Counted from the first letter of the stretch, positions 1 to 9,882 are shown. The stretch is DNA of 35,168 bases from Crocinitomicaceae bacterium (GCA_008017065.1 SSGT01000097.1:1-35168); one strand, 5' to 3'. Translations and numbers: made by a program. The notes: a model not told the origin generated them from the letters alone.

Positions 1-193
1 CGAACGAAAGTCGGGTTCGTGTCGAATTTTCAAAAAATAAATTGGCGATCGTAATGTCACGCAGAGAAGGCACTTTTTTGATCGGTCGGTTTATGACTTC
101 TTTGAAGCTATCCGCCGTTTGAAAAATCAACTGAATATCCTTTTCCGTCAGATCTTTAATTCCTGTTAAATGCTCAACACTTAAATTATCCAT
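1..193 (-). CDS. pyrB: Aspartate carbamoyltransferase, N-terminal part (truncated by window edge)
   Basis: Reverse-strand translation from ATG at 193: MDNLSVEHLTGIKDLTEKDIQLIFQTADSFKEVINRPIKKVPSLRDITIANLFFENSTRTRLSF; contains the carbamoyl-phosphate-binding STRTR motif; overlaps the pyrR stop by 8 nt. Confidence 0.9.
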   Translation of the reverse strand, partial: MDNLSVEHLTGIKDLTEKDIQLIFQTADSFKEVINRPIKKVPSLRDITIANLFFENSTRTRLSF

Positions 194-743
194 TACTCTC
201 GGGTGTGTAAAGTACTACTTTGTCTTCTCCTTCAACTGCTTTCCATTCTACCGACACGCGTTCAGAAACCAGTGTGTCAATCGTTTTGCCGACATAGTCA
301 GCCTGAATTGGTAAATGGCGTTTGAATCTTCTATCAATGAAAGCAACCAATTCGACGCTTTTAGGTCGCCCATACGCCATCATCGCATCGATTCCAGAGC
401 GGATTGTACGCCCTGTATACAACACATCATCTACCAAGACAACGTTCTTGTTTTCAATGATAAAATCGATGTTTGTGGCGCTTGGAATGATTGGTTTTTC
501 GCGTCTTCGAAAATCATCTCGGTAAAAGGTAATGTCCAAATTTCCGCAGATCACCTCGTGATTCAAAATTTGCTCCAACCGTTCTTTCAATCGTTTAAGC
601 ACATGAATTCCACGTGGTTGTAAACCAATCAAAACGGTATCCGAGAAGTCATTGTGATTTTCGATGAGTTGGTAACACAGCCTATTAAGGGTCAATTCAA
701 ATTGCTTTTCGTTGAGAATGACTTGTTTTTCCATCGAGAACAA
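186..743 (-). CDS. pyrR: Bifunctional pyr operon regulator / uracil phosphoribosyltransferase PyrR
   Basis: PRTase motif NVVLVDDVLYTGRTIRSGIDAM, PyrR-like LIGLQPRGIHVLKRL and LVAFIDRR; adjacent to pyrB. Confidence 0.93.
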   Translation of the reverse strand: MFSMEKQVILNEKQFELTLNRLCYQLIENHNDFSDTVLIGLQPRGIHVLKRLKERLEQILNHEVICGNLDITFYRDDFRRREKPIIPSATNIDFIIENKNVVLVDDVLYTGRTIRSGIDAMMAYGRPKSVELVAFIDRRFKRHLPIQADYVGKTIDTLVSERVSVEWKAVEGEDKVVLYTPESNG

Positions 744-853
744 AGGTAAAAAAAAATTAGAAATGGGATGAAAATAAGCACATATTTTTGGAATCGAATT
801 CCATTTTCGAAACGTTCAAGCGCATCCGTTGTTTACCCAAAATATGTTTCGAT

Positions 854-1711
854 TTACGCCTCTTGATTTTCCCAATAGTCGTTCAAATACGCTTGTATTT
901 TTCGGGAAATCACATTGAAATACCGTTTCGTACGATATCCACCAACCCACGAAATACCGCGGATTGCGTTGGTTAGAAAAATTTCGTCCGCTGCGAGTAA
1001 ATTTTGTGGCAAAATATTACACTCGTACACCTTAATTCCGTGAGAGATTGCCAGGTTGATCACCTGCATACGCATCGTGCCTGCAAGACAACCTTCATCC
1101 AATCCGGGCGTATACAACACACCGTTGCTTACCACGAAAATATTGGAGTTGGAGCTTTCTAAAATACCTCCTTTTTCGTTGCTAATCAGCAAATCATCTA
1201 AGTTTTTGTCCCGTGCTGCGATTGCACACATCACGTAAATCAACCCGTTTTTCGTTTTATAATTGGACAAGTAGTTTTTCTGTTTCTTCAAATCCACATA
1301 AATATCTACCTCCAGCCCTTTTGAATTGAGTTCAAAATAATTGGCTTCGTAGGGATACACTTCGATGAAATAAGACACTTCATTGGTTTCTGGGAAATAC
1401 GTTCCCCCGGGCGCTCGATCAATCGAGATGCGACATTTTCCTCCTTCAGTAATTCCAGAAAGTTGCACCAATTCTTTGATTTTATCTTCAAAAAAAGCAG
1501 CTGTAAAAAAGGCTGGAATTCGCATCTTCAACACTTTTGAACCTTCCACAAGTCGGTTGAAATGGTTGACGACGTTGATGGGTTTTCCGTTCATGATTCG
1601 GATGCTTTCAAACAAGCCATCTCCGTATAAATACGAACGGTTGCCGGCAGCGATCGTTGCTCCCGAATTTGGAATGATTTCCCCGTTGTTGTTGACGTAT
1701 AAAACTCCCAT
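854..1711 (-). CDS. Aminotransferase class IV (branched-chain aminotransferase / aminodeoxychorismate lyase-like)
   Basis: YLYGDGLFESIRIMNGKP, KTKNGLIYVMCAIAARD, GGILESSNSNIFVV, LTNAIRGISWV: fold-type IV PLP enzyme motifs. Confidence 0.85.
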   Translation of the reverse strand: MGVLYVNNNGEIIPNSGATIAAGNRSYLYGDGLFESIRIMNGKPINVVNHFNRLVEGSKVLKMRIPAFFTAAFFEDKIKELVQLSGITEGGKCRISIDRAPGGTYFPETNEVSYFIEVYPYEANYFELNSKGLEVDIYVDLKKQKNYLSNYKTKNGLIYVMCAIAARDKNLDDLLISNEKGGILESSNSNIFVVSNGVLYTPGLDEGCLAGTMRMQVINLAISHGIKVYECNILPQNLLAADEIFLTNAIRGISWVGGYRTKRYFNVISRKIQAYLNDYWENQEA

Positions 1712-1712
1712 T

Positions 1713-2330
1713 TCAATTCAAAATCTGGTTGACAAAATTGTTTGCTTTGTCAATATTAATAATTATAATGTAAACTATCCCAAAAAGTGCTCCACCAATG
1801 TGTGCATCGTGCGCTATCTTGCTTTTTCCGTAGCGAAATGCAAAAAATTCAAACAGCAAATAAAGCGGTCCAAAAATATAACCCGGAACCATGATTGGTA
1901 AGAAAATTAAACCCATTTCGAGTTGTGGATACCAAATGATGGTTGAAAAAATGATCGCTGAAACAGCACCCGATGCGCCCACAGAAAAATACGTGTCGTT
2001 GTCTTGATTGCGGATAAACGGCCACAAGGTGGAGAACAAGCCACCAAGCAAGTACAACACCAAAAAATGAAAACCTCCCAAATAATCACCGTAGAAAGCA
2101 CGCAATTCTAATTCGATAAAACGACCAAACATGTAAAATGAAAACATGTTGAAAAACAAATGTCCCCAATCGGCATGGACAAACATGTGTGTAAAAAAAC
2201 GTGTTTTCTGGTTGTAATGCTTCGCTAAATAGGGTGAAAAAGACATCTTGTATGAAAAATCGCTGGAATTAAATCCCTGCATCGAAATCAATACGGTGAG
2301 TGCAATAATGGTGTAAGTAATGATTGGCAT
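1713..2330 (-). CDS. Rhomboid family intramembrane serine protease
   Basis: Multiple TM segments, FTHMFVHADWGHLFFNMFSFYMFG, catalytic GASGAVSA, and AHDAHIGGALFG. Confidence 0.92.
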   Translation of the reverse strand: MPIITYTIIALTVLISMQGFNSSDFSYKMSFSPYLAKHYNQKTRFFTHMFVHADWGHLFFNMFSFYMFGRFIELELRAFYGDYLGGFHFLVLYLLGGLFSTLWPFIRNQDNDTYFSVGASGAVSAIIFSTIIWYPQLEMGLIFLPIMVPGYIFGPLYLLFEFFAFRYGKSKIAHDAHIGGALFGIVYIIIINIDKANNFVNQILN

Positions 2331-2410
2331 TTTATTAATTATCTGATAATGTTATTTCTACGATTTTTTATTGTCACAATTGATGTAAAAATAACTAATT
2401 TAACAACCAA

Positions 2411-3979
2411 ATGAAGAATTTAATTGCATTCACACTCTTTTTACCGTTCGCTTTTACCTCGTGTAAAAATGAAACTGCCGACGTCTATTTTTTGGATCAG
2501 CAACTTGCTTTGCCCCAAAAGTTGGAACAATTACTATCACCGGTTCACTTGGATTCGCTTCACATCGACTCGAGTGCACAACGCCTATTGATTTCGTTTT
2601 ACAAACAACGGAACTACCAACCACTTTGGTGCACCGAATCCGGGTTGACCAACCAAGGTCAACTCATTCAAGAATTGCTAAAAAATCCAATTGCATTCGG
2701 TTTACCGGGCAAACGGTATCAAATATCCAATTGGGATTCCATCTATGTGTTAAAAAATGAAGTCCGCATCACCGCACTGCTCTCCGCGATGCCCGCTGAC
2801 TTGAAAAACGGTTTTTTCGATGCCGAAAAGAAACAGCTGCGGTCGAAAACATATTGTCAACTAAATCAATTGGATACACTATTCTCATTTCCCAACGAGC
2901 GCCAGCAAATCGCTTCCAAAATCATTGCTTGGGGTTGCGCGGATACCAATTACCTCCAACTTGCACACGCCCTTTTTCGTTTCGCGACCAGTCATCCGTT
3001 TGAAAATTTGGTGCAAAAAATCCCAACGCAGAAAGCGGACTCTGCCGCATCGGTGCAAAATTCTAAAATTGCGCTCATCCACAAAGGATATTTGCATTCC
3101 GATTCAACCTCGCTTACGGCGTACCTTGCTAGTTTGAAACAATTTCAGCTTGAAAATGGACAAACGCCCGATGGAATCGTTGGAACAAGTACCGCATTGG
3201 CATTGGAGGAAAGCAACTTGCACAAATGCAGACGCGCTGCACTTGCCATGGAAAAATGGCGGTGGAAAAACGGATTCAAATCGCCAAGTATTTGGGTAAA
3301 CATCCCGGAATTCAAATTGCGCTACTTTGTAAACGACAGTTTGAAAAGCGAGAACAAAGTCATTGTCGGTAAATTTTCAAATCAAACTCCTGAATTTAGA
3401 GCCAACCTGCGTGCGATTGTGTCGTTTCCGTATTGGAATGTCCCCTACTCGATCAGCAGTACCGAAATGCTACCCGCAGCCCGAAAAAATCCGGGCTATT
3501 TCGCGCGCAATCATTTAAAACTTTACCGAAAAGACCAAGAAATCGATCCGTTTTCTGTCAATTGGGGAAAAATCAAAGACAAGTCGTTTCCGTATTCCGT
3601 ACGCCAAGAACCAGGCAAACACAATGCGCTCGGTATCGTGAAGTTTGAATTCCACAATCCGTTTGGTGTGTATGTGCACGACACGCCTCAAAAAAGCCTT
3701 TTCAACACCACCGTTCGCGCTTATTCTCACGGATGCGTTCGTTGTGAAAACCCCGTTGATCTTGCAAAAATGTTGCTGTTCTACGACGAAAACACACAAC
3801 TTCCAGATAGCTTAGACACCTTGATTCAACACCAAATTCATAAAACGATTCCACTTAGAAAGCACATTCCGATTCAATTTGATTACATCACGGTCGGTAC
3901 GACAAAAAGTGGAAACTTGCATTTTTACAAAGACATCTATCGGAAAGACGACGCGTATCTAAAACTCCTGTTTGAATAA
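2411..3979 (+). CDS. L,D-transpeptidase family protein (YcbB-like; peptidoglycan-binding plus YkuD domain)
   Basis: N-terminal lipoprotein-like signal (FLPFAFTSCK), FQLENGQTPDGIVGTSTALAL peptidoglycan-binding motif, and HGCVRCENP YkuD catalytic motif. Confidence 0.92.
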   Translation: MKNLIAFTLFLPFAFTSCKNETADVYFLDQQLALPQKLEQLLSPVHLDSLHIDSSAQRLLISFYKQRNYQPLWCTESGLTNQGQLIQELLKNPIAFGLPGKRYQISNWDSIYVLKNEVRITALLSAMPADLKNGFFDAEKKQLRSKTYCQLNQLDTLFSFPNERQQIASKIIAWGCADTNYLQLAHALFRFATSHPFENLVQKIPTQKADSAASVQNSKIALIHKGYLHSDSTSLTAYLASLKQFQLENGQTPDGIVGTSTALALEESNLHKCRRAALAMEKWRWKNGFKSPSIWVNIPEFKLRYFVNDSLKSENKVIVGKFSNQTPEFRANLRAIVSFPYWNVPYSISSTEMLPAARKNPGYFARNHLKLYRKDQEIDPFSVNWGKIKDKSFPYSVRQEPGKHNALGIVKFEFHNPFGVYVHDTPQKSLFNTTVRAYSHGCVRCENPVDLAKMLLFYDENTQLPDSLDTLIQHQIHKTIPLRKHIPIQFDYITVGTTKSGNLHFYKDIYRKDDAYLKLLFE

Positions 3980-4040
3980 CTTCGCCATTTCAATTACCGC
4001 GCATGTTGCATTTTTTCTATTTTTGAAGAAAAGTTAGCCC

Positions 4041-4607
4041 ATGATTCTTATCATCAATTGTGGAAGTCAAAAAACGCCGTTTATCGAAGAAGCGGTAGAC
4101 TTACAAATGGATTTCAAAACAATCGATTTGCTGGAAGTATCGGAGTCCTCCGCCGATGGTATGCAGGGAATTATCATTTCAGGCGCGCCGATTCTAATTA
4201 CTGAAATAAACATGGTGCCGTATCTTGAACAACTTGCATGGATCGTCAACGTAGAAATCCCCGTATTGGGAATATGTTTTGGACATCAGGTACTCGGACT
4301 TTTGCACGATGCCGAAGCGGCGCGACAGAAAGAAGACCGCGATTGGCAGGAAATTGAAGTATTGGAGGATCATCCGTTGTTTGACAAACTTCCGAAAACG
4401 TTCGAAATGATGGAAGATCACTGCGAATCGATCTCGGTACCGCGCGAGTTTCAGTTACTTGCAGTTTCAGATGCGTGCGTAAACGAAGCGATGTATCACC
4501 GTCAGAAACCCTTTTTTGGTGTACAATTTCACCCCGAAGTTTCTGGAAATCAAGGAACATTGATTCTTGAAAACTTTGTTAATATCTGTATCAACCATCC
4601 GCGTTGA
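4041..4607 (+). CDS. Class I glutamine amidotransferase (GMP synthase amidotransferase subunit-like)
   Basis: PVLGICFGHQVLG nucleophile elbow and FFGVQFHPEVSG His/Glu motif. Confidence 0.85.
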   Translation: MILIINCGSQKTPFIEEAVDLQMDFKTIDLLEVSESSADGMQGIIISGAPILITEINMVPYLEQLAWIVNVEIPVLGICFGHQVLGLLHDAEAARQKEDRDWQEIEVLEDHPLFDKLPKTFEMMEDHCESISVPREFQLLAVSDACVNEAMYHRQKPFFGVQFHPEVSGNQGTLILENFVNICINHPR

Positions 4608-4635
4608 CATCGCGAAAAAATAAAGAACTTCGTAC

Positions 4636-5886
4636 ATGCTTTTAAATAGAATTTGGATCGGAATGTTTTTGATTGCTGTCGTAATGGCGCTTGGCAAGTT
4701 GATTTTCTGGCACGATGTACAGATTTTCCCGACAATGATCTCCTCGCTCTTCGACGCCGCAAAATCCGGTTTCGAAATTTCCTTGTTCTTAACAGGCGCT
4801 TTGTGCCTTTGGATGGGCTTCATGAAAATCGGTGAAGACGGCGGTGCAATCGGAAAAATGGCGAAGCTTGTTGCTCCTCTTTTTACAAAAATCTTTCCCG
4901 AAGTTCCCAAAGATCACCCGGCAATTGGTTCGATGATGATGAACATTTCTGCGAATATGCTGGGGCTCGACAATGCAGCCACGCCGATGGGATTGAAAGC
5001 GATGAAAGAATTGCAAACCTTGAATCCAACGCCGGAAGTAGCAACCAATGCCCAAATCATGTTTTTGGTACTCAACGCTTCGGGACTCACCATCATTCCT
5101 GTCAGTATCTTGGCGCTTCGTGCTACCAATGGATCCGTATCACCTGCAGAAGTTTTTTTACCAATTCTCATCGCAACATTTTTTGCAACACTAGCCGGAC
5201 TGATTTATGTCGCTGTGAAGCAAAAAATCAATTTATTCAACAAAGTTGTACTCGCATACATCGGAACGTTGACAGCATTGATTGTTAGTTTGATGCTTTT
5301 CCTAACCAACAATCCATCGTGGATCGAACCGATTTCCTCCGTTGGAAGCAATGTCATTCTTTTTGCGGTCATTGCGTTGTTTATCCTCCTTGGTGTTCGT
5401 TCAAAAATCAATGTTTACGATTCATTCATTGAAGGCGCAAAAGGTGGATTTGACGTTGCAATCAGCATCATTCCCTACTTGGTTGGAATGCTTGCAGCCA
5501 TTGCAGTTTTTCGCGTCTGCGGCGCACTTGAGATGATTACAGATGTGATCAAATGGTCGTTGGAAGCGGTTGGCGTAATGACCACTTCCTTCGTAGATGC
5601 GCTACCCGTAGCATTTATGAAACCATTCTCTGGATCTGGCGCACGCGCATTGATGGTCGAATCATTTTCTACCTATGGTGTGGATTCCTTTGTAGGAAAA
5701 CTTGCGGCAACATTTCAAGGAAGTACCGAAACAACTTTCTACGTTCTTGCCGTTTATTTCGGTGCTGTAAAAGTTAAAAATACACGCTACGCCGCTATGG
5801 GTGGAATTATTGCCGACATTGTCGGAGCGTTGACTGCAATTTTTGTCGCTTATTTATTCTACACAAACAATGTTGAAGTGGTTTAA
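4636..5886 (+). CDS. Nucleoside recognition (Gate) domain membrane protein, SpmA-SpmB-like fusion
   Basis: Hydrophobic 416-aa protein with SANMLGLDNAATPMGLKAMKEL (SpmA) and PVAFMKPFSGSGARALM…GSTETTFYVLAVYFGAV (SpmB) motifs. Confidence 0.88.
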   Translation: MLLNRIWIGMFLIAVVMALGKLIFWHDVQIFPTMISSLFDAAKSGFEISLFLTGALCLWMGFMKIGEDGGAIGKMAKLVAPLFTKIFPEVPKDHPAIGSMMMNISANMLGLDNAATPMGLKAMKELQTLNPTPEVATNAQIMFLVLNASGLTIIPVSILALRATNGSVSPAEVFLPILIATFFATLAGLIYVAVKQKINLFNKVVLAYIGTLTALIVSLMLFLTNNPSWIEPISSVGSNVILFAVIALFILLGVRSKINVYDSFIEGAKGGFDVAISIIPYLVGMLAAIAVFRVCGALEMITDVIKWSLEAVGVMTTSFVDALPVAFMKPFSGSGARALMVESFSTYGVDSFVGKLAATFQGSTETTFYVLAVYFGAVKVKNTRYAAMGGIIADIVGALTAIFVAYLFYTNNVEVV

Positions 5887-6355
5887 CTCTAAAAAAAAGA
5901 AGTCGGAAATTCAGGTTGCAAAGCCCGAAATAATTCCAATGAAGCCGATGACTTACCATCCCAAAATTATTATGGCGTGGGTGAAAGCCTTGGAAGGCAA
6001 TCACGAGATTACCAAGTGGTTGAATGAAAACGGTTTTGCCGAGTTACCCATTGCTTGTTCTGCGATCTACTTGAAAAACGAAGCGCGGACCTGGCTGATG
6101 GAAAATGGTTATCCACATCTGTTGGCGATGATCAATGCTGCAGAGGGAAATTTACGAGCGCTGCGTTGGTTGGAAAAAAACAACATGGACCTCCTTGCGA
6201 ATATGGCAAAAGCGATTGAAGACGATCAAAACGCTTGGGCTTGGTTGAAACACAACGCCACGCAAGATTTGTTTATCCTCACCCAAACCATCAAGCGCAT
6301 CAAAGATGGTATCGAAGAAAAGCACAACGACATCCATTCGTTTGGGAAAGACTAG
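5873..6355 (+). CDS. Hypothetical protein with four tandem 25-aa W-L repeats
   Basis: Track ORF 5843..6355; the more likely start MLKWFNSKKKK at 5873 overlaps the upstream stop by 14 nt. WL dipeptides recur at an exact 25-residue period. Confidence 0.75.
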   Translation: MKWFNSKKKKSEIQVAKPEIIPMKPMTYHPKIIMAWVKALEGNHEITKWLNENGFAELPIACSAIYLKNEARTWLMENGYPHLLAMINAAEGNLRALRWLEKNNMDLLANMAKAIEDDQNAWAWLKHNATQDLFILTQTIKRIKDGIEEKHNDIHSFGKD

Positions 6356-6530
6356 CTGACGAACTCATTTTTTACTGGTGATAGCAACGGTAAGGCATTT
6401 CGCCATATTCCGATATTTCCATTTCGATACCTCGCCTACCAAATGTAATTGAATTGATTGCAAGATCCGAAAATTAACATTTGATAGCAAAACCAACATG
6501 CATTTGTGGTTTCCGACCGTTAAAAAAATG

Positions 6531-6538
6531 TAACTTTG
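6531..6538 (+). promoter_or_regulatory. Bacteroidota -7 promoter element TAACTTTG upstream of SOD
   Basis: Matches TAnnTTTG, 17 nt before the ATG at 6556, inside the 5' part of the longer track ORF; supports the downstream start. Confidence 0.5.
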
Positions 6539-6555
6539 GTTCAAATATCACTTGT

Positions 6556-7569
6556 ATGAAAAACATGAAATTACTTGTTGCTTCGATCTCTATTCTTGGA
6601 GTATTTCAGGCATTTGCGCAAGCCCCTTTTTCGCTTCCGAAGTTGAACTACGAATACAATGCATTAGAAAGTTCGATCGATGCACAAACGATGGAAATTC
6701 ACCACAGCAAGCACCATCAAGCCTACATCACCAATTTAAACAAGGCACTTGCGGGAACACAATTGGAGAAATTAACGCTCGAACAATTACTTTTAAACGC
6801 AAGCAAACGCACTGAAGCAGTTCGCAACAACGCCGGAGGGCATTACAACCACAGTTTATTCTGGGAAATTCTTGCACCTGCCAACGACTCGAAGCCAAGC
6901 ACTGCATTACTAAATGCGATTGAATCGACCTTCGGAAGTATGGATTCGTTGAAAAAATCGATCAATCAAGCTGCGACTTCTCGTTTCGGTTCGGGTTGGG
7001 CATGGCTGATCGTAACACCAGAAGGAAAATTGGTAGTCACATCTACTGCCAATCAAGACAATCCAATTATGGATGTAAGTAAAGACCGCGGTATTCCCGT
7101 ATTGGGAATCGATGTTTGGGAACATGCTTACTACTTAAAATACCAAAACAAACGCGGCGATTACCTCGGTGCAATTTGGAAGGTGATCGATTGGGAAGCT
7201 GTATCGAAAAAATACAGTGAGGCACTGCAAAGCCCGTTGTTAAAGTTGATTGAAAAAAGTGCTTGGAAAGAACTTAGCGAATTTCACATGGTGATGTCGC
7301 AAACGTTTCACCCGATGGAAGAGAACAATTTTACACCAATTAAAGAACGAAGCGGTGAACTCTTGGCCAAAGCGGTAATCCTTCAGAACGGAAAGATTCC
7401 AACATCGTTCAATACGCCCGAAATCAAAAAAGCGATCGACGAATTGGTAAAAGGCGCGACTGAATTGCACAAAGTCAATACCAAAAAAGTAAAAAATGAA
7501 GTACTGAAAGAGAAATTGGAAAAACTGCACGACAAATTTCATGAGATTCAAGGACTATGTAGTCATTAA
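6556..7569 (+). CDS. Secreted Mn-type superoxide dismutase with C-terminal helical extension domain
   Basis: Signal peptide MKNMKLLVASISILGVFQAFAQ; HHSKHHQAYITNLN, NNAGGHYNHSLFWEIL, ANQDNP, GIDVWEHAYYLKYQNKRGDYL; about 105 aa extra C-terminal to the SOD fold. Confidence 0.92.
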   Translation: MKNMKLLVASISILGVFQAFAQAPFSLPKLNYEYNALESSIDAQTMEIHHSKHHQAYITNLNKALAGTQLEKLTLEQLLLNASKRTEAVRNNAGGHYNHSLFWEILAPANDSKPSTALLNAIESTFGSMDSLKKSINQAATSRFGSGWAWLIVTPEGKLVVTSTANQDNPIMDVSKDRGIPVLGIDVWEHAYYLKYQNKRGDYLGAIWKVIDWEAVSKKYSEALQSPLLKLIEKSAWKELSEFHMVMSQTFHPMEENNFTPIKERSGELLAKAVILQNGKIPTSFNTPEIKKAIDELVKGATELHKVNTKKVKNEVLKEKLEKLHDKFHEIQGLCSH

Positions 7570-7590
7570 TTCCATTTTCAATTCATTTCA

Positions 7591-7623
7591 AGCCACTTAA
7601 ATCGTCTGAATTAAGTGGCTTTT
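7591..7623 (+). terminator. Rho-independent terminator after SOD gene
   Basis: Perfect 10-bp stem agccacttaa/ttaagtggct with a 10-nt loop followed by TTT; overlaps the 5' end of track ORF 7615, supporting a downstream start for that gene. Confidence 0.75.
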
Positions 7624-7671
7624 ATGTTGCCCGTCGAATCTAAATTCTCATTAACTTTACACCAAAAAAAA

Positions 7672-8286
7672 ATGATCCTTGAAATCAATCCAGAAAACAT
7701 TGACAACCGACTAATCGAACAATGTGTTGATGTACTAAAAAAAGGAGGAATTATCATTTTTCCTACCGATTCCGTGTATGCAATGGGATGCAGTTTGTAC
7801 AACAAAGCGGCGTTGGCAAAATTAGCAAAACTCAAGGGTATCAAGTTAAACAAAGCCCGTTTTTCAATCATTTGCCACAGCATGAGCGACCTGTCGAATT
7901 ACGTGAAGCAACTCGATCGACCGACATTCAAGCTTTTGAAACAAAATTTGCCAGGTCCGTTCACCTTTATCCTCACTGCAACGAGTGAAATACCGAAACT
8001 TTTTGATTCCAACCGCAAAGAAATTGGAATTCGAATTCCCAACAATGCGATCGTTCTTCGAATCACCGAACTGTTGGGAACACCAATTGCAACAACTTCG
8101 TTGCACGACGATGAAGATACATTTCTAGATTATTTCAACGATCCGTATGAAATTTACCAGCGCTTTGACGATGAAGTAGATTTGGTGATTGACGGCGGAT
8201 ACGGAAAACTACATGCCTCCACAATCGTGGATTGCACATCGGGATCACCCGAAATTATACGTCAAGGAATTGGTGAACTGAATTGA
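7672..8286 (+). CDS. L-threonylcarbamoyladenylate synthase (Sua5/YciO/YrdC family)
   Basis: GGIIIFPTDSVYAMGCS, LPGPFTFILTAT, IGIRIPNN; re-started at ATG 7672 (MILEINPENID). Confidence 0.9.
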   Translation: MILEINPENIDNRLIEQCVDVLKKGGIIIFPTDSVYAMGCSLYNKAALAKLAKLKGIKLNKARFSIICHSMSDLSNYVKQLDRPTFKLLKQNLPGPFTFILTATSEIPKLFDSNRKEIGIRIPNNAIVLRITELLGTPIATTSLHDDEDTFLDYFNDPYEIYQRFDDEVDLVIDGGYGKLHASTIVDCTSGSPEIIRQGIGELN

Positions 8287-8325
8287 TTCATTTCCTTGCA
8301 TTTTTTAGCTGATTAATAGCATACG

Positions 8326-8724
8326 ATGATAAAAAAACGCCAAACAGTTTCGAAAACGAAAGTACTTGATTTTTTCAAGCAAAGCCAGCAAGCCATGAGT
8401 CACGACATGATTGAAGATGCACTCAAAGGTTCGATGGATCGCGTAACGATTTACCGCATTCTCAAAAGCTTTGAAGAAGACGGATTGATTCACAAAATTG
8501 TGGGTGAAAACGGAAAAGCGTACTACGCGCTTTGTCACAATTGTACATCACACCACGCACACAATCACTTGCATTTCCAATGCCTCGTTTGTGAAACTGT
8601 AGAATGTATTCACCAAGAACTAGTAGTGCCAATTCCGACGGATTACGAATTAAAAAGCTTGCAAATGATCGCAACCGGAATCTGTCCCATGTGTAAGCAA
8701 ACTGCTTCTGCCACATCCAATTAA
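8326..8724 (+). CDS. Fur family transcriptional regulator
   Basis: MDRVTIYRILKSFEEDGLIHKI winged-helix motif, HHAHNHLHFQCLVCETVECI metal site, C-terminal CPMCK. Confidence 0.9.
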   Translation: MIKKRQTVSKTKVLDFFKQSQQAMSHDMIEDALKGSMDRVTIYRILKSFEEDGLIHKIVGENGKAYYALCHNCTSHHAHNHLHFQCLVCETVECIHQELVVPIPTDYELKSLQMIATGICPMCKQTASATSN

Positions 8725-8734
8725 GCGTTACAAC

Positions 8735-9823
8735 ATGCAACGTATCGTGCTATTAATCATCTGTTGGGCCCAATCCTTTTATTACCTTGGTCAGCATGTG
8801 TTCTTCGGTGAACGCAACCTCGATCGACCAACAACCGCTTTGTATTTTGATTCTGAAGGAACAATTTATCCCGATTTTGTGATTGCAGATACCGCAATCG
8901 AACGTGCAGGAGGAACACTGATGGGTTGGTATGCACATCATCCAAACGATTTTCAGACAATTTGTCAGCAATATCGCATCTCAACGCCCGATTTCAACTA
9001 CGCTTTTTCGTGTTTACAAGATTCCATTTTGACGCAAAAGGCACGAAGGTTAAACGCACAAAACCCGCAAACTCTTACATTTTTGGTACACGGTTATCGA
9101 AAAAGCTTTCATGAAATCACGGATGGTATAAGTTCCGTTCGCGAATTCAGCTTGCTGGAGAACAAACTAATCGACCTGCAACTCAAAACCGACGCATTTA
9201 TCGAAGTGTATTGGGACGGAACCTATGCGTGTTGTTTTTCATTCTCCGATCAAAAAACGAATCAACAACTATTCAAGAACTTTGAAATTGCACAACAAAA
9301 TGCTATTGCTGTAGGAGAAAATCTCAGAAAATTTGCCGTGCAATTGAAGGCGCCTCGCTTGAATTTCATCGCACACAGTTTGGGATCCAAAGTCGTGGTG
9401 AGTAGTTTGGTCAACTTGCGTGATTGTGACGTTCAAACTCCACAAAACCCAACGATCAACATCTGTCTAATCGCACCAGCCATCGGCGGAATGGAAACTT
9501 TCAAGCACTATTACGACCGCGAAAAACAAGCCCAAAGTGATCATTACAAACTCTATATTTTGTATAACGAAAAAGACTTTGCACTGAAAAAAAAGGATTC
9601 CAAATTATTCCTCTTTGGTCCAGGTGTACACCGATTTGGAACCACGACGTTGGGCTGCAATCACCGCCATGAAATCCAAAAAGTAGAACGTTTGTTTCAG
9701 GAAAAGTATCCCCAATCAACGATACAAACGGAGAACATGACCTACATCGGAAAACAACATTCGTTGAGCTTCTATGCACAAGGAAATTACTTGTACCAAG
9801 CCGTCCAATTCCTCAACCGATAG
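8735..9823 (+). CDS. Alpha/beta hydrolase (DUF900-like)
   Basis: LTFLVHGYRKSF and nucleophile elbow FIAHSLGSKVV; N-terminal hydrophobic segment. Confidence 0.75.
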   Translation: MQRIVLLIICWAQSFYYLGQHVFFGERNLDRPTTALYFDSEGTIYPDFVIADTAIERAGGTLMGWYAHHPNDFQTICQQYRISTPDFNYAFSCLQDSILTQKARRLNAQNPQTLTFLVHGYRKSFHEITDGISSVREFSLLENKLIDLQLKTDAFIEVYWDGTYACCFSFSDQKTNQQLFKNFEIAQQNAIAVGENLRKFAVQLKAPRLNFIAHSLGSKVVVSSLVNLRDCDVQTPQNPTINICLIAPAIGGMETFKHYYDREKQAQSDHYKLYILYNEKDFALKKKDSKLFLFGPGVHRFGTTTLGCNHRHEIQKVERLFQEKYPQSTIQTENMTYIGKQHSLSFYAQGNYLYQAVQFLNR

Positions 9824-9882
9824 TCAACTAGCCAATTTGTCATAAATATCCATTCGGCATGTATTTTGACTTAAAAAAAATG

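Noticed and set aside
4467-4910. 147-aa minus-strand ORF
   Set aside because: Antisense across the end of the amidotransferase gene and start of the SpmA/B-like gene; no family resemblance.
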